This document shows, one piece after another, positions 18,066 through 27,233 of a stretch of 50,013 bases of DNA (the first letter of the stretch is position 1; every line of letters starts with the position of its first letter). The stretch comes from Planctomycetota bacterium (GTDB lineage: Bacteria; Planctomycetota; Phycisphaerae; Sedimentisphaerales; Anaerobacaceae). The DNA is taken from the NCBI GenBank assembly GCA_022566315.1, contig JADFJC010000014.1:1-50013 (forward strand). Direction: 5' to 3'. The translations under genes and the position numbers were made by a program. The notes under the pieces are model-generated. The model was not told where the DNA came from and made no database searches. It saw nothing but the letters and a program-made list of their open reading frames with translations.

Positions 18066-18140
18066 GGGGCCAACCGACATCACTATCACTGAGTAAAACG
18101 TCATATTACTCATATAGTGACAGCGATACCGATTGGCCCC
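18066..18140 (-). terminator. Long hairpin after the two-helix membrane protein gene
   Basis: GGGGCCAA (18066-18073) pairs with TTGGCCCC (18133-18140), and the stem runs for 25 positions, then an inner GAGTAA/TTACTC stem with a nine-base loop. All five imperfect positions are A-C oppositions on the plus strand but G-U pairs on the minus strand. The RNA form is therefore most likely read from the minus strand, starting 20 bases after the stop of the gene at 18161. No strong T run follows. Confidence 0.65.
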
Positions 18141-18160
18141 CGCCAACCTAAAGTTTTAAT

Positions 18161-18418
18161 CTATCCCTGATGATTAGGAACAGGTTGTCTCCTGTAGAAC
18201 AGGAAGAAAATAATCGCCAGAGCAATCAAGCCGACAAGCCCGTTGTCGCCCAGCGTACTAAGTAGCGATGTCATGTTTGAGACTATTCCGGTTTCTCCTC
18301 CAAAGAAGGGGACCGCATCGCCAAATAGGATTTCAATCGCAATCCCAAGGGCGATCAGCAATAAAAATATTTCGGTAATCTCACCAATCCATCTTTTTGC
18401 TTCTTCAAGAAATCGCAT
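18161..18418 (-). CDS. Small two-helix membrane protein
   Basis: An 85-residue protein with an amphipathic basic start (MRFLEEAKRWIGEIT), a first membrane helix (about 16-32) and a second one (about 62-76) followed by a basic tail RRQPVPNHQG. TAGGAG lies eight bases before the ATG, which supports it as a real gene. The loop between the helices is Gly/Ser-rich (FFGGETGIVSNMTSLLSTLG). I do not recognise the family. It stands alone with a long 3' hairpin. Confidence 0.7.
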   Translation of the reverse strand: MRFLEEAKRWIGEITEIFLLLIALGIAIEILFGDAVPFFGGETGIVSNMTSLLSTLGDNGLVGLIALAIIFFLFYRRQPVPNHQG

Positions 18419-19078
18419 CGTTTTTCTCCTAAATAAATTGTGTTATTAAAAAACTACGATTTACAAATACGCTCGCATTGTAGTCGGCATATCTTTTCAA
18501 TTACTTTAAGTTTATAGCTACAAGATGAAAATATACGGCTAATTAAAAAAAGTCCTATCAACTTGAAAAATCTGAAAAAATCTGACAGAAATACCCCCCA
18601 AAACCAACCTATCAGTATTGAAAGGACGGTTAATCGACCATACCACGGGCATAAAAAGAACCTGCGATGACCTCTGGGAACAAGTTTAACGGCCCTTGAA
18701 TTATTTTTAATGCATAATGCCGAGAGTCGTGAACAGACAGAATGAATCTTTTGCCTGTCTCTAAACTAACAACAGACAAATGTGCAGTGATATATGCCGA
18801 CAGCGAGTAACCATCCTCAAGCAGCATTTGAGGCTGCCAGCCACTGCTCGATATCATGCTCGAGTTTTCGCATCTTTTCTTTGCGTGTCTATGCCACGAT
18901 GCGGCTTTGCGCCAATAAATATTCCTTTTTTCAAAAGACTATCGAGGCCCGTCTGTGCTTTCACCGATATTTGAACCGGCAACGTTGAGATTATTGTTTT
19001 CAAAGTTTATTGCTTAAAGGGGGCTAATTACCTACTGCGTTGCAGGTTCGTCCATTTCTTACTTAACCTTTTGTTAAA
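18419..19078. other. 660-base spacer with possible gene debris
   Basis: 18419-18620 is AT-rich and probably holds the promoter for the minus-strand gene. Between 18625 and 18990 the minus strand shows short coding-like pieces in three frames (for example KLEHDIEQWLAASNAA), broken by stops. This suggests a decayed gene, but I could not identify it. Confidence 0.3.
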
Positions 19079-19303
19079 ATGGGTGACTTTTTGCTTGACG
19101 CCCTTGTTAAAATAGGCTATTATGTATTCATGTTTGGAGACATTGTGTATTTTGTTTTACGCATATCGCTTATTGTGGCACTTTGGGCCTTTGTTTGGCG
19201 GCTTTTGGAGCCCAGAACACAACTCATGCGAATATTGAGGGCAGCAGTGCTCCTCCTCGGTCTTTTAGGTATCCTGGTCGTATTAAGAATGACAGGGCGG
19301 TAA
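19079..19303 (+). CDS. Possible small membrane protein
   Basis: A 74-residue open frame with two hydrophobic stretches (about 12-39 and 53-68) and a basic end RMTGR. Composition suits a membrane protein, and the predicted topology places the Arg-rich middle (WRLLEPRTQLMR) inside. No clear ribosome site precedes the ATG. The family is not recognised; it could be a chance frame. Confidence 0.4.
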   Translation: MGDFLLDALVKIGYYVFMFGDIVYFVLRISLIVALWAFVWRLLEPRTQLMRILRAAVLLLGLLGILVVLRMTGR

Positions 19304-19436
19304 TTACGCTCCTTTAACCCCACCTCTTTTTACTTTGGCGTCCTTTATTCCGTGCTTGTCCCGATGGTACCTGTCGGGGTTCGATACCGAAGGTTCGCCC
19401 ACGATGAATTCGATATTTGTTCCCGCCATTGTGAGG

Positions 19437-19475
19437 AGCCCTTCGGCTACGCTCAGGATAAACTCCGCGACAAAG
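19437..19475. repeat. Dispersed palindromic repeat (CTACGCTCAGGATAAACT type)
   Basis: The stretch CCTTCGGCTACGCTCAGGAT followed by AAACTCCGCGACAAAGC belongs to a repeat type common in many bacterial draft genomes. It shares the ATCCTGAGC core with the repeat at 43166 in this window, read on the opposite strand. Confidence 0.6.
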
Positions 19476-19513
19476 CAATCTCGACAATATATTCGGACTT
19501 CTCACTGTCTGTG

Positions 19514-19591
19514 AAAAAAAGGCTGAGGAAAAAAGCTTGCGTTAAGGAAAGGAGAGCCACTCTTTTCATGCAAGCCCAAAAAACCTCAGCC
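19514..19591 (-). terminator. Terminator-like hairpin downstream of lysA
   Basis: Read on the minus strand, GGCTGAGG (19591-19584) pairs with CCTCAGCC (19528-19521), followed by seven T. A second inner stem GGGCTTGC/GCAAGC lies inside after an A/T internal loop. It starts about 105 bases after the lysA stop and fits lysA termination, although the hairpin is long. Confidence 0.6.
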
Positions 19592-19697
19592 CATTTTTCA
19601 TATAAATATTGTGACCTGAGTGAAAATCCGTTTTGTTAGTCGTCAGTAAGTTGTCAATCAAGATACGAGCGGTGAGCAACGAAATACGAGCGGCAAA

Positions 19698-20975
19698 TCA
19701 TTTTTCCAGGGCTGTTAAATCTTCGTAGGTCTCGCGTTTTCTGATGACCGAGAATTTTTCACCGTCAACGAGCACTTCAGCGACTCGGCATCGAGCGTTG
19801 TAATTGCTGCTCATACTAAAGCCGTAAGCCCCCGCGGTAAAAACAGAGAGCAAATCGCCGCGTTTCACCGGCGGCAGACCTCTATCTTTTGCAAAGAAAT
19901 CCGCACTTTCGCAGATTGGCCCGACTACATCAACAACTTCGGTGCCGTCCAGCCGCAAATTTTCCTCCCGCTGCGGTGGAACAAACTTGTCATCTACTTT
20001 TGCAGGCCAAATGAAATGAAAAGCATCATACAACGATGGACGAATCAAATCGTTCATCCCCGCATCGACAATAACAAATTTCTTCCTGCCGCCTTGTTTG
20101 ATATAAAGCACGCGAGTAAGCATTATCCCTGCGTTGGCGCAGATGCTTTTGCCCGGCTCTAAGATGAGTTTGAGGTTCTTGTCTTTCAGCAGCGGAACGA
20201 TGCCTGCTGCGTACTCTGCTGCTGAAGGCACGGTGCCGGACTCGTAGTCGGCGCCGTAGCCGCCGCCTAAGTCAAGAGCTTCGATAGTGTGGCCTTTGCT
20301 GCGGAGCTGGTCAATAAGCGGCAGGATTTTTTCAACAGCTTCAACATACGGGTCAATCTTTTTGCCACCCGTCCCTAAGTGGACATGAATCACGCAGAGA
20401 CTCACTGCCGCATTGTCGCCGTAATCAGCAAAGACTTTCAGTGCCCGCTCGATATCGACGCCGAATTTTGTTTCTTTCCTGCCTGTGGTCAAAAAGGCAT
20501 GAGTTTTATACATAACGTCAGGATTGACACGCAGAGCTGCTTTGGATTGTTTGCCTTGTTGTTTAGCTAATCGAATCAGGTTTTCCAGTTCTGCTTCTGA
20601 TTCGATGTTAAAATAACAGATGCCTGCGTCTAATGCTTCGATGATTTCGGTATCGGTTTTACCGATACCGGCATAGACGATTTTTGATGGTTTTCCGCCG
20701 GCCAGCAAAACGCGGTACAATTCACCGCCGCTGACAATGTCAAATCCACTGCCAGCCTCGGCCATAAATTTGAGGATATTGATATTACCGCAGGCCTTAA
20801 CGGAATAGCAAATCGTTGTATCGAGCCGGCTGTATGCCTGCCGAATCTTTTGCAGATGCTCCTTAAACGTGGCCTTGCTGTAGATATAAACCGGCGTGCC
20901 GACCTCGTCAGCGATTTTCTCAACACTTACGTTTTCAGCGAACAGCTTGCCGTTTTTATAGTTGAAATAGTCCAT
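19698..20975 (-). CDS. lysA: Diaminopimelate decarboxylase
   Basis: LysA makes lysine from meso-diaminopimelate using PLP. The PLP lysine is Lys60 in CYSVKACGN. Other conserved blocks are GSGFDIVSGGEL, HVHLGTGGKK, LDLGGGYGADYESG, LEPGKSICANAG and GPICESADFFAKDR, which provides the active-site Cys of the dimer partner. 425 residues, normal. Translation would start at ATG 20975 with only a weak GAGA upstream. It appears to be a single gene, with a terminator-like hairpin about 100 bases after its stop. Confidence 0.97.
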   Translation of the reverse strand: MDYFNYKNGKLFAENVSVEKIADEVGTPVYIYSKATFKEHLQKIRQAYSRLDTTICYSVKACGNINILKFMAEAGSGFDIVSGGELYRVLLAGGKPSKIVYAGIGKTDTEIIEALDAGICYFNIESEAELENLIRLAKQQGKQSKAALRVNPDVMYKTHAFLTTGRKETKFGVDIERALKVFADYGDNAAVSLCVIHVHLGTGGKKIDPYVEAVEKILPLIDQLRSKGHTIEALDLGGGYGADYESGTVPSAAEYAAGIVPLLKDKNLKLILEPGKSICANAGIMLTRVLYIKQGGRKKFVIVDAGMNDLIRPSLYDAFHFIWPAKVDDKFVPPQREENLRLDGTEVVDVVGPICESADFFAKDRGLPPVKRGDLLSVFTAGAYGFSMSSNYNARCRVAEVLVDGEKFSVIRKRETYEDLTALEK

Positions 20976-21154
20976 ATTGTTATTCTCTTTGCGGATCGCC
21001 CTCTAAAATTGCAAAAATATCTATCTATACCGACGAATAGTATAAAGAATTGGTCGCTGATTGCAAGAAGGCAGTTGTTCCTGAGGTGTAGGGATAATTT
21101 TATTGTTAGGAGGCGTTATGAAGGAGCTATACCTGTGGTTCTGTATATAGATAA

Positions 21155-21195
21155 AAAATGGAAGGTTTTATCATAGTGAGAAAACCTTCCATTTT
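21155..21195 (-). terminator. Perfect 15-pair hairpin downstream of the H1-like gene
   Basis: AAAATGGAAGGTTTT (21155-21169) and AAAACCTTCCATTTT (21181-21195) are perfect complements around an 11-base loop. Read on the minus strand it ends in six T and lies 106 bases after the stop of the lysine-rich gene. It is nearly symmetrical and could act in both directions. Confidence 0.7.
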
Positions 21196-21301
21196 CGCAT
21201 AACTTGCCGCAGTTGATTGCGGCTGAAACAACCGGCTTTAACCGGCAGCCCACCAAAATCCATAGCCATAAGGACGAGCGGGCTTTTGTTAAATTGCTAC
21301 G

Positions 21302-21412
21302 CTATCTTTTTTTCTTCTTAGTTGCTTTCTTCTTAGTTGCTTTCTTCTTGACTACTTTTTTCGTTGCTACTTTTTTCTTGGCTACTTTTTTCTTTGCTTT
21401 TTTCTTTGCCAT
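21302..21412 (-). CDS. 36-residue histone-H1-like lysine-rich protein
   Basis: The gene encodes 36 residues made almost only of Lys, Ala, Val and Thr in a repeating pattern: MAKKKAKKKVAKKKVATKK, then VVKKKATKKKATKKKKR. This resembles the KKA-rich tails of bacterial H1-like or extended HU proteins, which coat DNA or RNA. A perfect AGGAGGT lies nine bases before the ATG at 21412, and a hairpin with T run lies downstream, so it appears to be a true short gene. It has no globular domain. An upstream AT-rich block of about 500 bases probably holds its promoter. Possible alternatives are a ribosome-associated peptide or a decayed remnant of a longer protein. Confidence 0.7.
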   Translation of the reverse strand: MAKKKAKKKVAKKKVATKKVVKKKATKKKATKKKKR

Positions 21413-21427
21413 TATTTTGTCACCTCC

Positions 21428-21944
21428 TTTTGGCTGACCAAAAATCCTTTTACGTTTATTTATTTAACGTTACAATACTTATTTACAATAAGAAACTTTA
21501 TTAACAAATTATACAAAAAAGTTAATTGTTTTTCATATTATTTTTATCGTCCAGAAGTTCAACAATACTTGATAGAAATTTTTGTCTTCCGTATTTTACA
21601 CAACTTCATATATTGTTTACCATACTCTTTAATAAAACGATGCAAATTGTTTTATTGTAACTGAAGCTCTTACTAAAACTAAAAAACTGTTTTGTTGCGC
21701 TTACCCTTGTTGGAGTCGATTTATTTAACTTATAGGCCGATTTCAGTGTTTATGATTGTCAAAGAAGACTTTTATCGTGTTACTATGTAATATGTTTTTA
21801 AAATGTTATGGAACGTAAGAATAAAGTAAAAACCGGATTACACTTTAACTGTTTTACTATTTGCTGATGCTTTTGTTGCTGAAAGTTTTTTAATTTCTTT
21901 TGTAATATTTTTTCAACAACACACAGTTTAGTTGTTAATTATTT
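21428..21944. other. AT-rich spacer between divergent genes
   Basis: About 500 bases, far richer in A/T than its surroundings, between the H1-like gene (minus) and nadD (plus). No open frame with a ribosome site is seen, and no DnaA-box cluster. It probably carries both promoters. Confidence 0.6.
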
Positions 21945-22571
21945 ATGGCAAAAAGAAAAATAGCTTTGTTTGGTGGTACGTTCGACCCCGTTCACCTCGG
22001 CCATACTACTGTCGCTGCGGATGCAGCCGAACATATTGGCGCAGAGAAAATCATTTTCATTCTTGCAAAGCGCTCTCCACTCAAAGGTTTCCCGCCAAAA
22101 GCAAATGACAGTCATCGCCTTAAAATGACAGCTCTTGCAATCGCCGAACAAAAGAGTTTTGAAGTAAGTGATTGCGAATTGAAAAAGCCGGCGCCGAGTT
22201 ACACTTTGGAGACTGTAAAGCAGTTTCAGACCGAATACGGCAGCGACACTTTAATCCATTGGCTCGTGGGCGCCGATAGCATCGATGATTTGACGTATTG
22301 GCACCAAATTGTCGAGCTGATTGACGTCTGTATTCTAACCACGATGTACAGAGCCGACTTCGAGCCCCCGAATTTTGCCAAATTTGAGGCTCTATGGGGC
22401 CCTCAGCGCATTGAAAAACTCCAGCAAAATGTTATCCAAACCCCTTTAATTGATATAAGCAGCACGGAAATACGAGATAGATTAGCTGCCGGCCGTGATG
22501 TAACCGATATGTTGCACCCGGCCGTTGCCGACTATATTCGCAAACACGGTCTCTACCAATCAAAAAAATAG
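21945..22571 (+). CDS. nadD: Nicotinate-nucleotide adenylyltransferase
   Basis: NadD joins nicotinate mononucleotide and ATP to form deamido-NAD. The nucleotidyltransferase motif GGTFDPVHLGH is at residues 10-20, followed by KRSPLKG and the conserved WLVGADSIDDLTYWH block. The C-terminal ISSTEIRDRLAAGRDVTDMLHPAVADYI matches the ISSTxIR motif. 208 residues, normal length. The ATG at 21945 lacks a clear Shine-Dalgarno in an AT-rich leader. In many bacteria nadD precedes rsfS, but here the two lie about 17 kb apart. Confidence 0.95.
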   Translation: MAKRKIALFGGTFDPVHLGHTTVAADAAEHIGAEKIIFILAKRSPLKGFPPKANDSHRLKMTALAIAEQKSFEVSDCELKKPAPSYTLETVKQFQTEYGSDTLIHWLVGADSIDDLTYWHQIVELIDVCILTTMYRADFEPPNFAKFEALWGPQRIEKLQQNVIQTPLIDISSTEIRDRLAAGRDVTDMLHPAVADYIRKHGLYQSKK

Positions 22572-22583
22572 CAGATAGTCCGC

Positions 22584-22617
22584 AGCGTACATGTTAGTAC
22601 TGCACGCTATTTTTTTT
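22584..22617 (+). terminator. Probable nadD terminator
   Basis: AGCGT (22584-22588) and ACGCT (22604-22608) can pair, and an alternative inner GTAC-loop-GTAC stem also exists; a run of eight T ends at 22617. It begins 13 bases after the nadD stop. Confidence 0.5.
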
Positions 22618-22626
22618 CGACCGACT

Positions 22627-22917
22627 TTACCAGCCAGTCATACATTCACCGGTCCTGGCTGATATTGGGAAGACTTTAATTCCCTTATTTAGTTTACGGG
22701 CATCGGCTTTCGCTTTTTCGATATCGACATCCACCTGCCCACCTGCTAACAAGTCGATTTTATTTATAAGCATCGCCTTTGACTTTGCAAAAATGGCAGG
22801 GTACTTCGCCGGCTTGTCGTCACCTTCTGGAACGGAAAGCACAACTATTTTGCCGGCCTTACCCAGACAGATAAAACTGAAGAATTTGCTTGCCAACATC
22901 GATTATCTGCGTTAATA
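22627..22917 (-). pseudogene. hypB: Remnant of hydrogenase nickel-incorporation GTPase HypB
   Basis: The minus-strand frame reads KIVVLSVPEGDDKPAKYPAI, then AMLINKIDLLAGGQVDVDIEKA and VFPISARTGECMTGW. These are the C-terminal third of HypB, including the G4-type NKIDL motif and the SARTG element. The N-terminal GTPase part with its P-loop is absent. Upstream of residue 15 another frame continues with IDVGKQILQFYLSG, similar to the family's IENVGNL region, so a frameshift has also occurred. The end is cut after TGW by TAA. The piece cannot be functional. A hydrogenase protease remnant lies just past the tRNA. Confidence 0.75.
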
Positions 22918-22930
22918 TTGTTTTGTATCT

Positions 22931-23003
<73 letters not shown>

Positions 23004-23050
23004 TTGGACATATCATTTCCATGCTAACACCAATATGCCACCCAACATAT

Positions 23051-23173
23051 TCACTTTGCAATCTCTGCTAACACCAATTCGACTACCTTAGGCACCGAAG
23101 CCGCAATTTCTTCCGAAAGCTCCAAACCGCACCCAATGTCCTTGGGCTTAATACCGAAAACTACCCGCCTCCT
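23051..23173 (-). pseudogene. C-terminal remnant of a hydrogenase maturation protease
   Basis: After a stop codon the minus-strand frame reads VVFGIKPKDIGCGLELSEEI and PKVVELVLAEIAK, then TGA. This matches the C-terminal end of HycI/HyaD-type endopeptidases, which trim nickel-hydrogenase large subunits. The catalytic N-terminal part is missing. TGCTAACACCAAT is repeated at its 3' side and again just after the tRNA, possibly a deletion scar. Confidence 0.6.
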
Positions 23174-23188
23174 CAGGCCCACTCCCAG

Positions 23189-23588
23189 TTACTGTTGAGG
23201 TTGTATCACCTGCTCGCGTTGTACCTTGTAGCGGTTACCCCTCCATCGAATGGTTGCCGGGCCAAAGGCATGAAAAACGCGTACACGATGAGAATTCTTC
23301 AGGTCTTTATCATCCTTTGCCTGGAATGTAAACAAGGCGCCTTCTCCATACTCTTCTGTGTTCCAGCGACGCGCATGAAAAGCCACAAAACGCGGCCCTT
23401 CAACTACGAATTCCTATGGCGGCAGGACGACATCTCCTCCCAGCTTTGACGTAAACCGGGCCTCTTTTGTCCCGAAATTTACGATGACTTTTGTTGCATC
23501 CTTTCCCCACACGTAAGGGTTCGGTATCGGCTTGACTGCCTGCGGTTCTCAGCAGTACCAATAAACAGATTAGAACAAGCTTACGCAT
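23189..23588 (-). pseudogene. Broken gene for a small secreted protein
   Basis: A GGAG site and a signal peptide (MRKLVLICLLVLLRTAGSQ) open the gene at 23588. The reading then shifts frame near 23530: the continuation is NPYVWGKDATKVIVNFGTKE, then FTSKLGGDVVLPP, an in-frame TAG near 23417, then EFVVEGPRFVAFHARRW through to QVIQPQQ and TAA. One frameshift and one stop interrupt an otherwise coherent protein of about 130 residues. The family is not recognised. A sequencing or assembly error could explain one lesion but hardly both. Confidence 0.6.
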
Positions 23589-23796
23589 ATAAACTCCTGT
23601 TTCAATAAAGTAGCAAATTTAATGGATAAATAAAAGCCTCTTGGCTGTATTATACAGTTATTCTTAGCGTTTTTACAGAATACGCTACGCTGAGATTGAG
23701 ATTGATTGGCATAGTGAATTATTGCATAGTGTGTGGTTCGATGGTATAATCATCTATGGTTATTGGGTTCGGACAGAACAGAAAGGAGATTCGATA

Positions 23797-26700
23797 ATGA
23801 CTGCAAGAACAAAGACAAAGTGGATTAGCACAACCGTTATTTTGGCATTGGTGATTGGCGTCCCTGTCGTCGGCGCCGAACAGCGTTCCTCTGCGGAGCG
23901 TAAGCAAGCGCGGAAAATCCTGGATGCCAGTGATTTGCAGGGAGGTTTCATCGTCCACATCGGCTGCGGAGATGGGAAGCTCACTGCCGCGCTGCGCGCA
24001 AATGACAGCTATCTTGTCCACGGCCTGGACACAAATGTAAAGAACGTCGAAAAGGCCCGTAAGTACATCCAGTCGCTTAAGCTCTACGGGAAGGTTTCAG
24101 TTGACCGCTTGAATGGCAGAGGTCTTCCATACATTGACAACCTGGTCAACCTCGTCGTCTCGGAGCAGCTTGGCAGAATTACAATGAGTGAGGTCATGCG
24201 AGTCCTGGCCCCTAATGGTGTAGCCTACATTAAGAAGGCTGGAAGGTGGGCCAAGACTGTCAAGCCGCGCCCAAAAGAGATCGACGAATGGACGCATTAC
24301 CTTTACGACGCAACCGGCAACGCTGTCTCGCATGATATGGTAGTTGACCCGCCTGCCCATCTGCAGTGGGTGGGAAGCCCAAGATGGTCGCGCCATCATG
24401 ACCGTATGGCAAGTATGGGTGCGCTGGTATCGACCAATGGCCGTATCTTTTATATCTTCGACGAGGGCTCGACAGTTATCATCCAGTTACCGCCAAAGCG
24501 AACCCTGATTGCGCGGGACGCGTTCAACGGTACTATTCTGTGGAAACGACCGATCCCATCGTGGCATACTCATCTGTGGCCTTTCAAAAGCGGCCCGACC
24601 CAACAGCAGCGACGTTTAGTCGCTGTCGGCGAGACGGTATATGTTACGCTTGGGTTTCAGGTACCGCTGACAGCACTTGAGGCGGCAACCGGAAAGACCA
24701 TCCGGACATATGAAAACACGGACGCTACCGAAGAGGTTATCATTTCCGAAGGCGTGCTCTTCGTATTGGCCAATGATGCCCCAATGAACTACAACGAATA
24801 CAGACCCGCAGTCAACAATATTGGCCAGGCCAAGGCCCGTGTGGCAAAGGAATGGCCGTGGGACGAGCGACCAAGACGCATTATGGCGATCCAGGCAGAT
24901 ACGGGGCGTCTTCTCTGGAGCAAAAAATTTCGGGTCATTCCTTTGACATTAGCTGCAGACCAGAAGAGAGTACTCTTCCACGACGGCGAAAAGATAATAT
25001 GCCTCAATCGCCGGGACGGCGAGCAGCTTTGGGCTTCAAAGCCGGTCTCAAGACGTCCTTCCATCCCGTCAAACTTTGGGCCGACGCTGGTCGTGTACAA
25101 GGACGTTGTATTATTTTCAGGCGGTGACAGGTCCATGTCGGCATTGTCTGCTGATACCGGTATAACACTTTGGACCTCTGACCATCCCCGTTCCGGCCAC
25201 AATTCTCCTGAAGACCTTCTTGTCGTTGGCGGGCTTGTCTGGGCGGGGGCAATAGCAGCCGGTAAAGATTCAGGTGTATTCACCGGACGAGATTTGTACA
25301 CCGGTGATATTAAAAACCAGTTCTCGCCTGACGTCGAGACCTATTGGTTCCATCATCGATGCTACCGGGCAAAGGCAACAGACCGCTGGCTCCTGCCGTC
25401 CAGGACAGGCATCGAATTCGTTGATTTCGAGAGTAAGAGCTGGAAGATACATCACTGGGTTCGAGGCGGCTGTATCTACGGTATTATGCCGTGCAACGGC
25501 CTTGTCTATGCACCGCCGCATTCCTGCGGCTGTTACCTCGATGCCAAACTGTACGGATTCAACGCCCTGGCTCCTGAGTCCAAAACCAGAAAGGTCCCGA
25601 GGAATGTACCTGATGCCGATAGACTCGAGCGCGGCCCGGCATACAGCAAAATTGACAATCGAAAATCGACTATCGAAAATCCAAATGATTGGCCTACTTA
25701 TCGCCACGATGCCGGACGCACCGGCTTCACAAAGGCACAGGTCCCCGTTGAGCTGGAACGCGCCTGGGAAACTAATCTGGGCGGCAAGCTGAGCAGTGTC
25801 GTAGTCGCCGGGAACAGAGTTTTTGTGGCTTCAATAGACACCCACACCGTACATTCCCTCGATGCAAAGAACGGCAGAACACTTTGGAGCTACACGGTTG
25901 GAGGACGGGTTGACTCGCCGCCGACCATCTATCGGGGCCGGGTCTTGTTTGGCTCAGCCGACGGCTGGGTCTATTGCCTGCGCGCCTCCGACGGCGAGCT
26001 GGCCTGGCGTTTCCGCGCAGCGCCCGTAGATCGGCGGCTTATGTCATTCGAGCAATTGGAATCCGCCTGGCCGGTCCACGGCAGTGTGCTTGTGCAGGAC
26101 GATATTGTCTATTGTGTCGCTGGTAGGTCGATGTTCCTCGACGGTGGCCTCCATTTGTTAAGGCTTGACCCGAAAACGGGCAGAAAGATATCAGAGAACA
26201 TTCTCGACGACCGCGACCCGAAGACCGGTGAGAATCTGCAAGTCCACGTCAAAGGCCTGAATATGTCACCCGCACTTGCGGACATTCTCTCAAGTGACGG
26301 CAAGTTCCTTTACATGCGGACCCAGCGTTTTGACCTTAACGGAATACGCCGGTATATCGCCCCGACCGATGTCACTGACCAGTTAGGCGAGGGACGGCAT
26401 CTGTTCTGCTCGACGGGTATGTTAGACGACACATGGTTCCACCGCTCATACTGGATATTCGGCAAGAGCATTGCTTCGGGCGCCGGCGGCTGGTTCAAGG
26501 CCGGCAAAGTTACCCCTGCCGGCCGATTGCTGGTTGTCGATGATTCCAACGTCTATGGTTACGGCCGTAAGCTGCAATACTACAAGTGGACAACACCTAT
26601 GGAATATCACCTTTTTGCCGCTGATAGAGAACCAGAAATCATTAAGAGAGCGGCACGAAAGCAAACAGCCAAACTAACAGCTCGGCAAAAGAGACAGCAG

Positions 26701-27072
26701 GAAAAGAAACGGCGCGCTGCCCCCACAACCAGGCCGCTCTATTATTGGTCGCGGGAAACGCCGCTTTACGTTCGTGCAATGGTCCTGGCGAACAAAACTC
26801 TATTCATCGCGGGCCCACCGGACATAATCGACGAAGAACAGATATTTAAAAATCCTGATGCTCCGGGCGTTGCCAGGAAGCTTCGCGAGCAAACTACAGC
26901 CCTTGACGGACAAAAGGGCGCTTTGCTGCGTGTGGTTTCGGCCTCGGACGGCAAGAAACTTGCAGAATACAAACTCGAAACTGTACCGGTCTTTGACGGT
27001 ATGGCCGCCGCCAACGGACGACTATACCTTTCAATGAAAAATGGCCGAGTACTGTGCCTGGAAGGTAAGTAG
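23797..27072 (+). CDS. Exported protein: methyltransferase-like domain plus PQQ-type beta-propellers
   Basis: A 1091-residue protein. A signal peptide (1-27, ending VVGA-EQ) follows ATG 23797 with AAAGGAG before it. Residues 48-150 look like a class I SAM-methyltransferase fold: [16 protein letters not shown], then [17 protein letters not shown] and [18 protein letters not shown]. Thereafter come many PQQ/Trp-docking repeats ([45 protein letters not shown]), forming one or two eight-bladed propellers with the usual ALDAxTG loops. Such proteins are typical of planctomycetes. A perfect heptamer array is translated in frame at residues 619-630. The PQQ-ligand residues of true dehydrogenases are not evident; the propeller is probably structural or binding. 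Enzymatic activity outside the cytoplasm is uncertain. Confidence 0.8.
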   Translation: MTARTKTKWISTTVILALVIGVPVVGAEQRSSAERKQARKILDASDLQGGFIVHIGCGDGKLTAALRANDSYLVHGLDTNVKNVEKARKYIQSLKLYGKVSVDRLNGRGLPYIDNLVNLVVSEQLGRITMSEVMRVLAPNGVAYIKKAGRWAKTVKPRPKEIDEWTHYLYDATGNAVSHDMVVDPPAHLQWVGSPRWSRHHDRMASMGALVSTNGRIFYIFDEGSTVIIQLPPKRTLIARDAFNGTILWKRPIPSWHTHLWPFKSGPTQQQRRLVAVGETVYVTLGFQVPLTALEAATGKTIRTYENTDATEEVIISEGVLFVLANDAPMNYNEYRPAVNNIGQAKARVAKEWPWDERPRRIMAIQADTGRLLWSKKFRVIPLTLAADQKRVLFHDGEKIICLNRRDGEQLWASKPVSRRPSIPSNFGPTLVVYKDVVLFSGGDRSMSALSADTGITLWTSDHPRSGHNSPEDLLVVGGLVWAGAIAAGKDSGVFTGRDLYTGDIKNQFSPDVETYWFHHRCYRAKATDRWLLPSRTGIEFVDFESKSWKIHHWVRGGCIYGIMPCNGLVYAPPHSCGCYLDAKLYGFNALAPESKTRKVPRNVPDADRLERGPAYSKIDNRKSTIENPNDWPTYRHDAGRTGFTKAQVPVELERAWETNLGGKLSSVVVAGNRVFVASIDTHTVHSLDAKNGRTLWSYTVGGRVDSPPTIYRGRVLFGSADGWVYCLRASDGELAWRFRAAPVDRRLMSFEQLESAWPVHGSVLVQDDIVYCVAGRSMFLDGGLHLLRLDPKTGRKISENILDDRDPKTGENLQVHVKGLNMSPALADILSSDGKFLYMRTQRFDLNGIRRYIAPTDVTDQLGEGRHLFCSTGMLDDTWFHRSYWIFGKSIASGAGGWFKAGKVTPAGRLLVVDDSNVYGYGRKLQYYKWTTPMEYHLFAADREPEIIKRAARKQTAKLTARQKRQQEKKRRAAPTTRPLYYWSRETPLYVRAMVLANKTLFIAGPPDIIDEEQIFKNPDAPGVARKLREQTTALDGQKGALLRVVSASDGKKLAEYKLETVPVFDGMAAANGRLYLSMKNGRVLCLEGK
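25651..25685. repeat. In-frame 7-bp array inside the propeller gene
   Basis: Five heptamers in phase: ATTGACA, ATCGAAA, ATCGACT, ATCGAAA, ATCCAAA. They are translated as [12 protein letters not shown], in a linker between two propeller blocks. The same unit type occurs at 5191 and 16421. Confidence 0.9.
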
Positions 27073-27077
27073 TATCT

Positions 27078-27183
27078 GTTGCGGAAACAGTATTTGTCAT
27101 TCCCGCAGAAGCGGGAATCCAGTTTTTCGCTCTGGACCCCTGCTTCCGCAGGGGTGACATCGTCGGTTTTTGCTTTCCGCAAC
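27078..27183. repeat. Composite palindromic repeat (ATTCCCGC...GCGGGAAT family)
   Basis: A 106-base unit with outer arms GTTGCGGAAA / TTTCCGCAAC. Inside are two hairpins that are inverted copies of each other: TCATTCCCGCAGAAGCGGGA and, on the other strand, GTCACCCCTGCGGAAGCAGG. It is a REP-type intergenic element between the propeller and sulfatase genes and could act as an mRNA 3' stem. Confidence 0.75.
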
Positions 27184-27233
27184 AGGAACTAATTAGCACA
27201 GATAAATCTGTGAAATCTGTGGAAACAAACCCA

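Noticed and set aside
18780-18988. Two overlapping plus-strand 64-residue frames
   Set aside because: No ribosome sites, no coding character; the minus strand shows better, though broken, coding signs.
20850-21176. Plus-strand frame antisense to the lysA start and beyond
   Set aside because: Most of it is antisense to lysA; the tail is a chance extension into the hairpin.
21204-21437. Plus-strand frame with a Phe/Leu-rich hydrophobic tail that looks like a membrane protein
   Set aside because: It is the antisense of the lysine-rich gene on the minus strand, which has a perfect ribosome site.
21428-21944. Replication origin, because of strong AT-richness
   Set aside because: No cluster of DnaA boxes and no dnaA/dnaN/gidA genes nearby.
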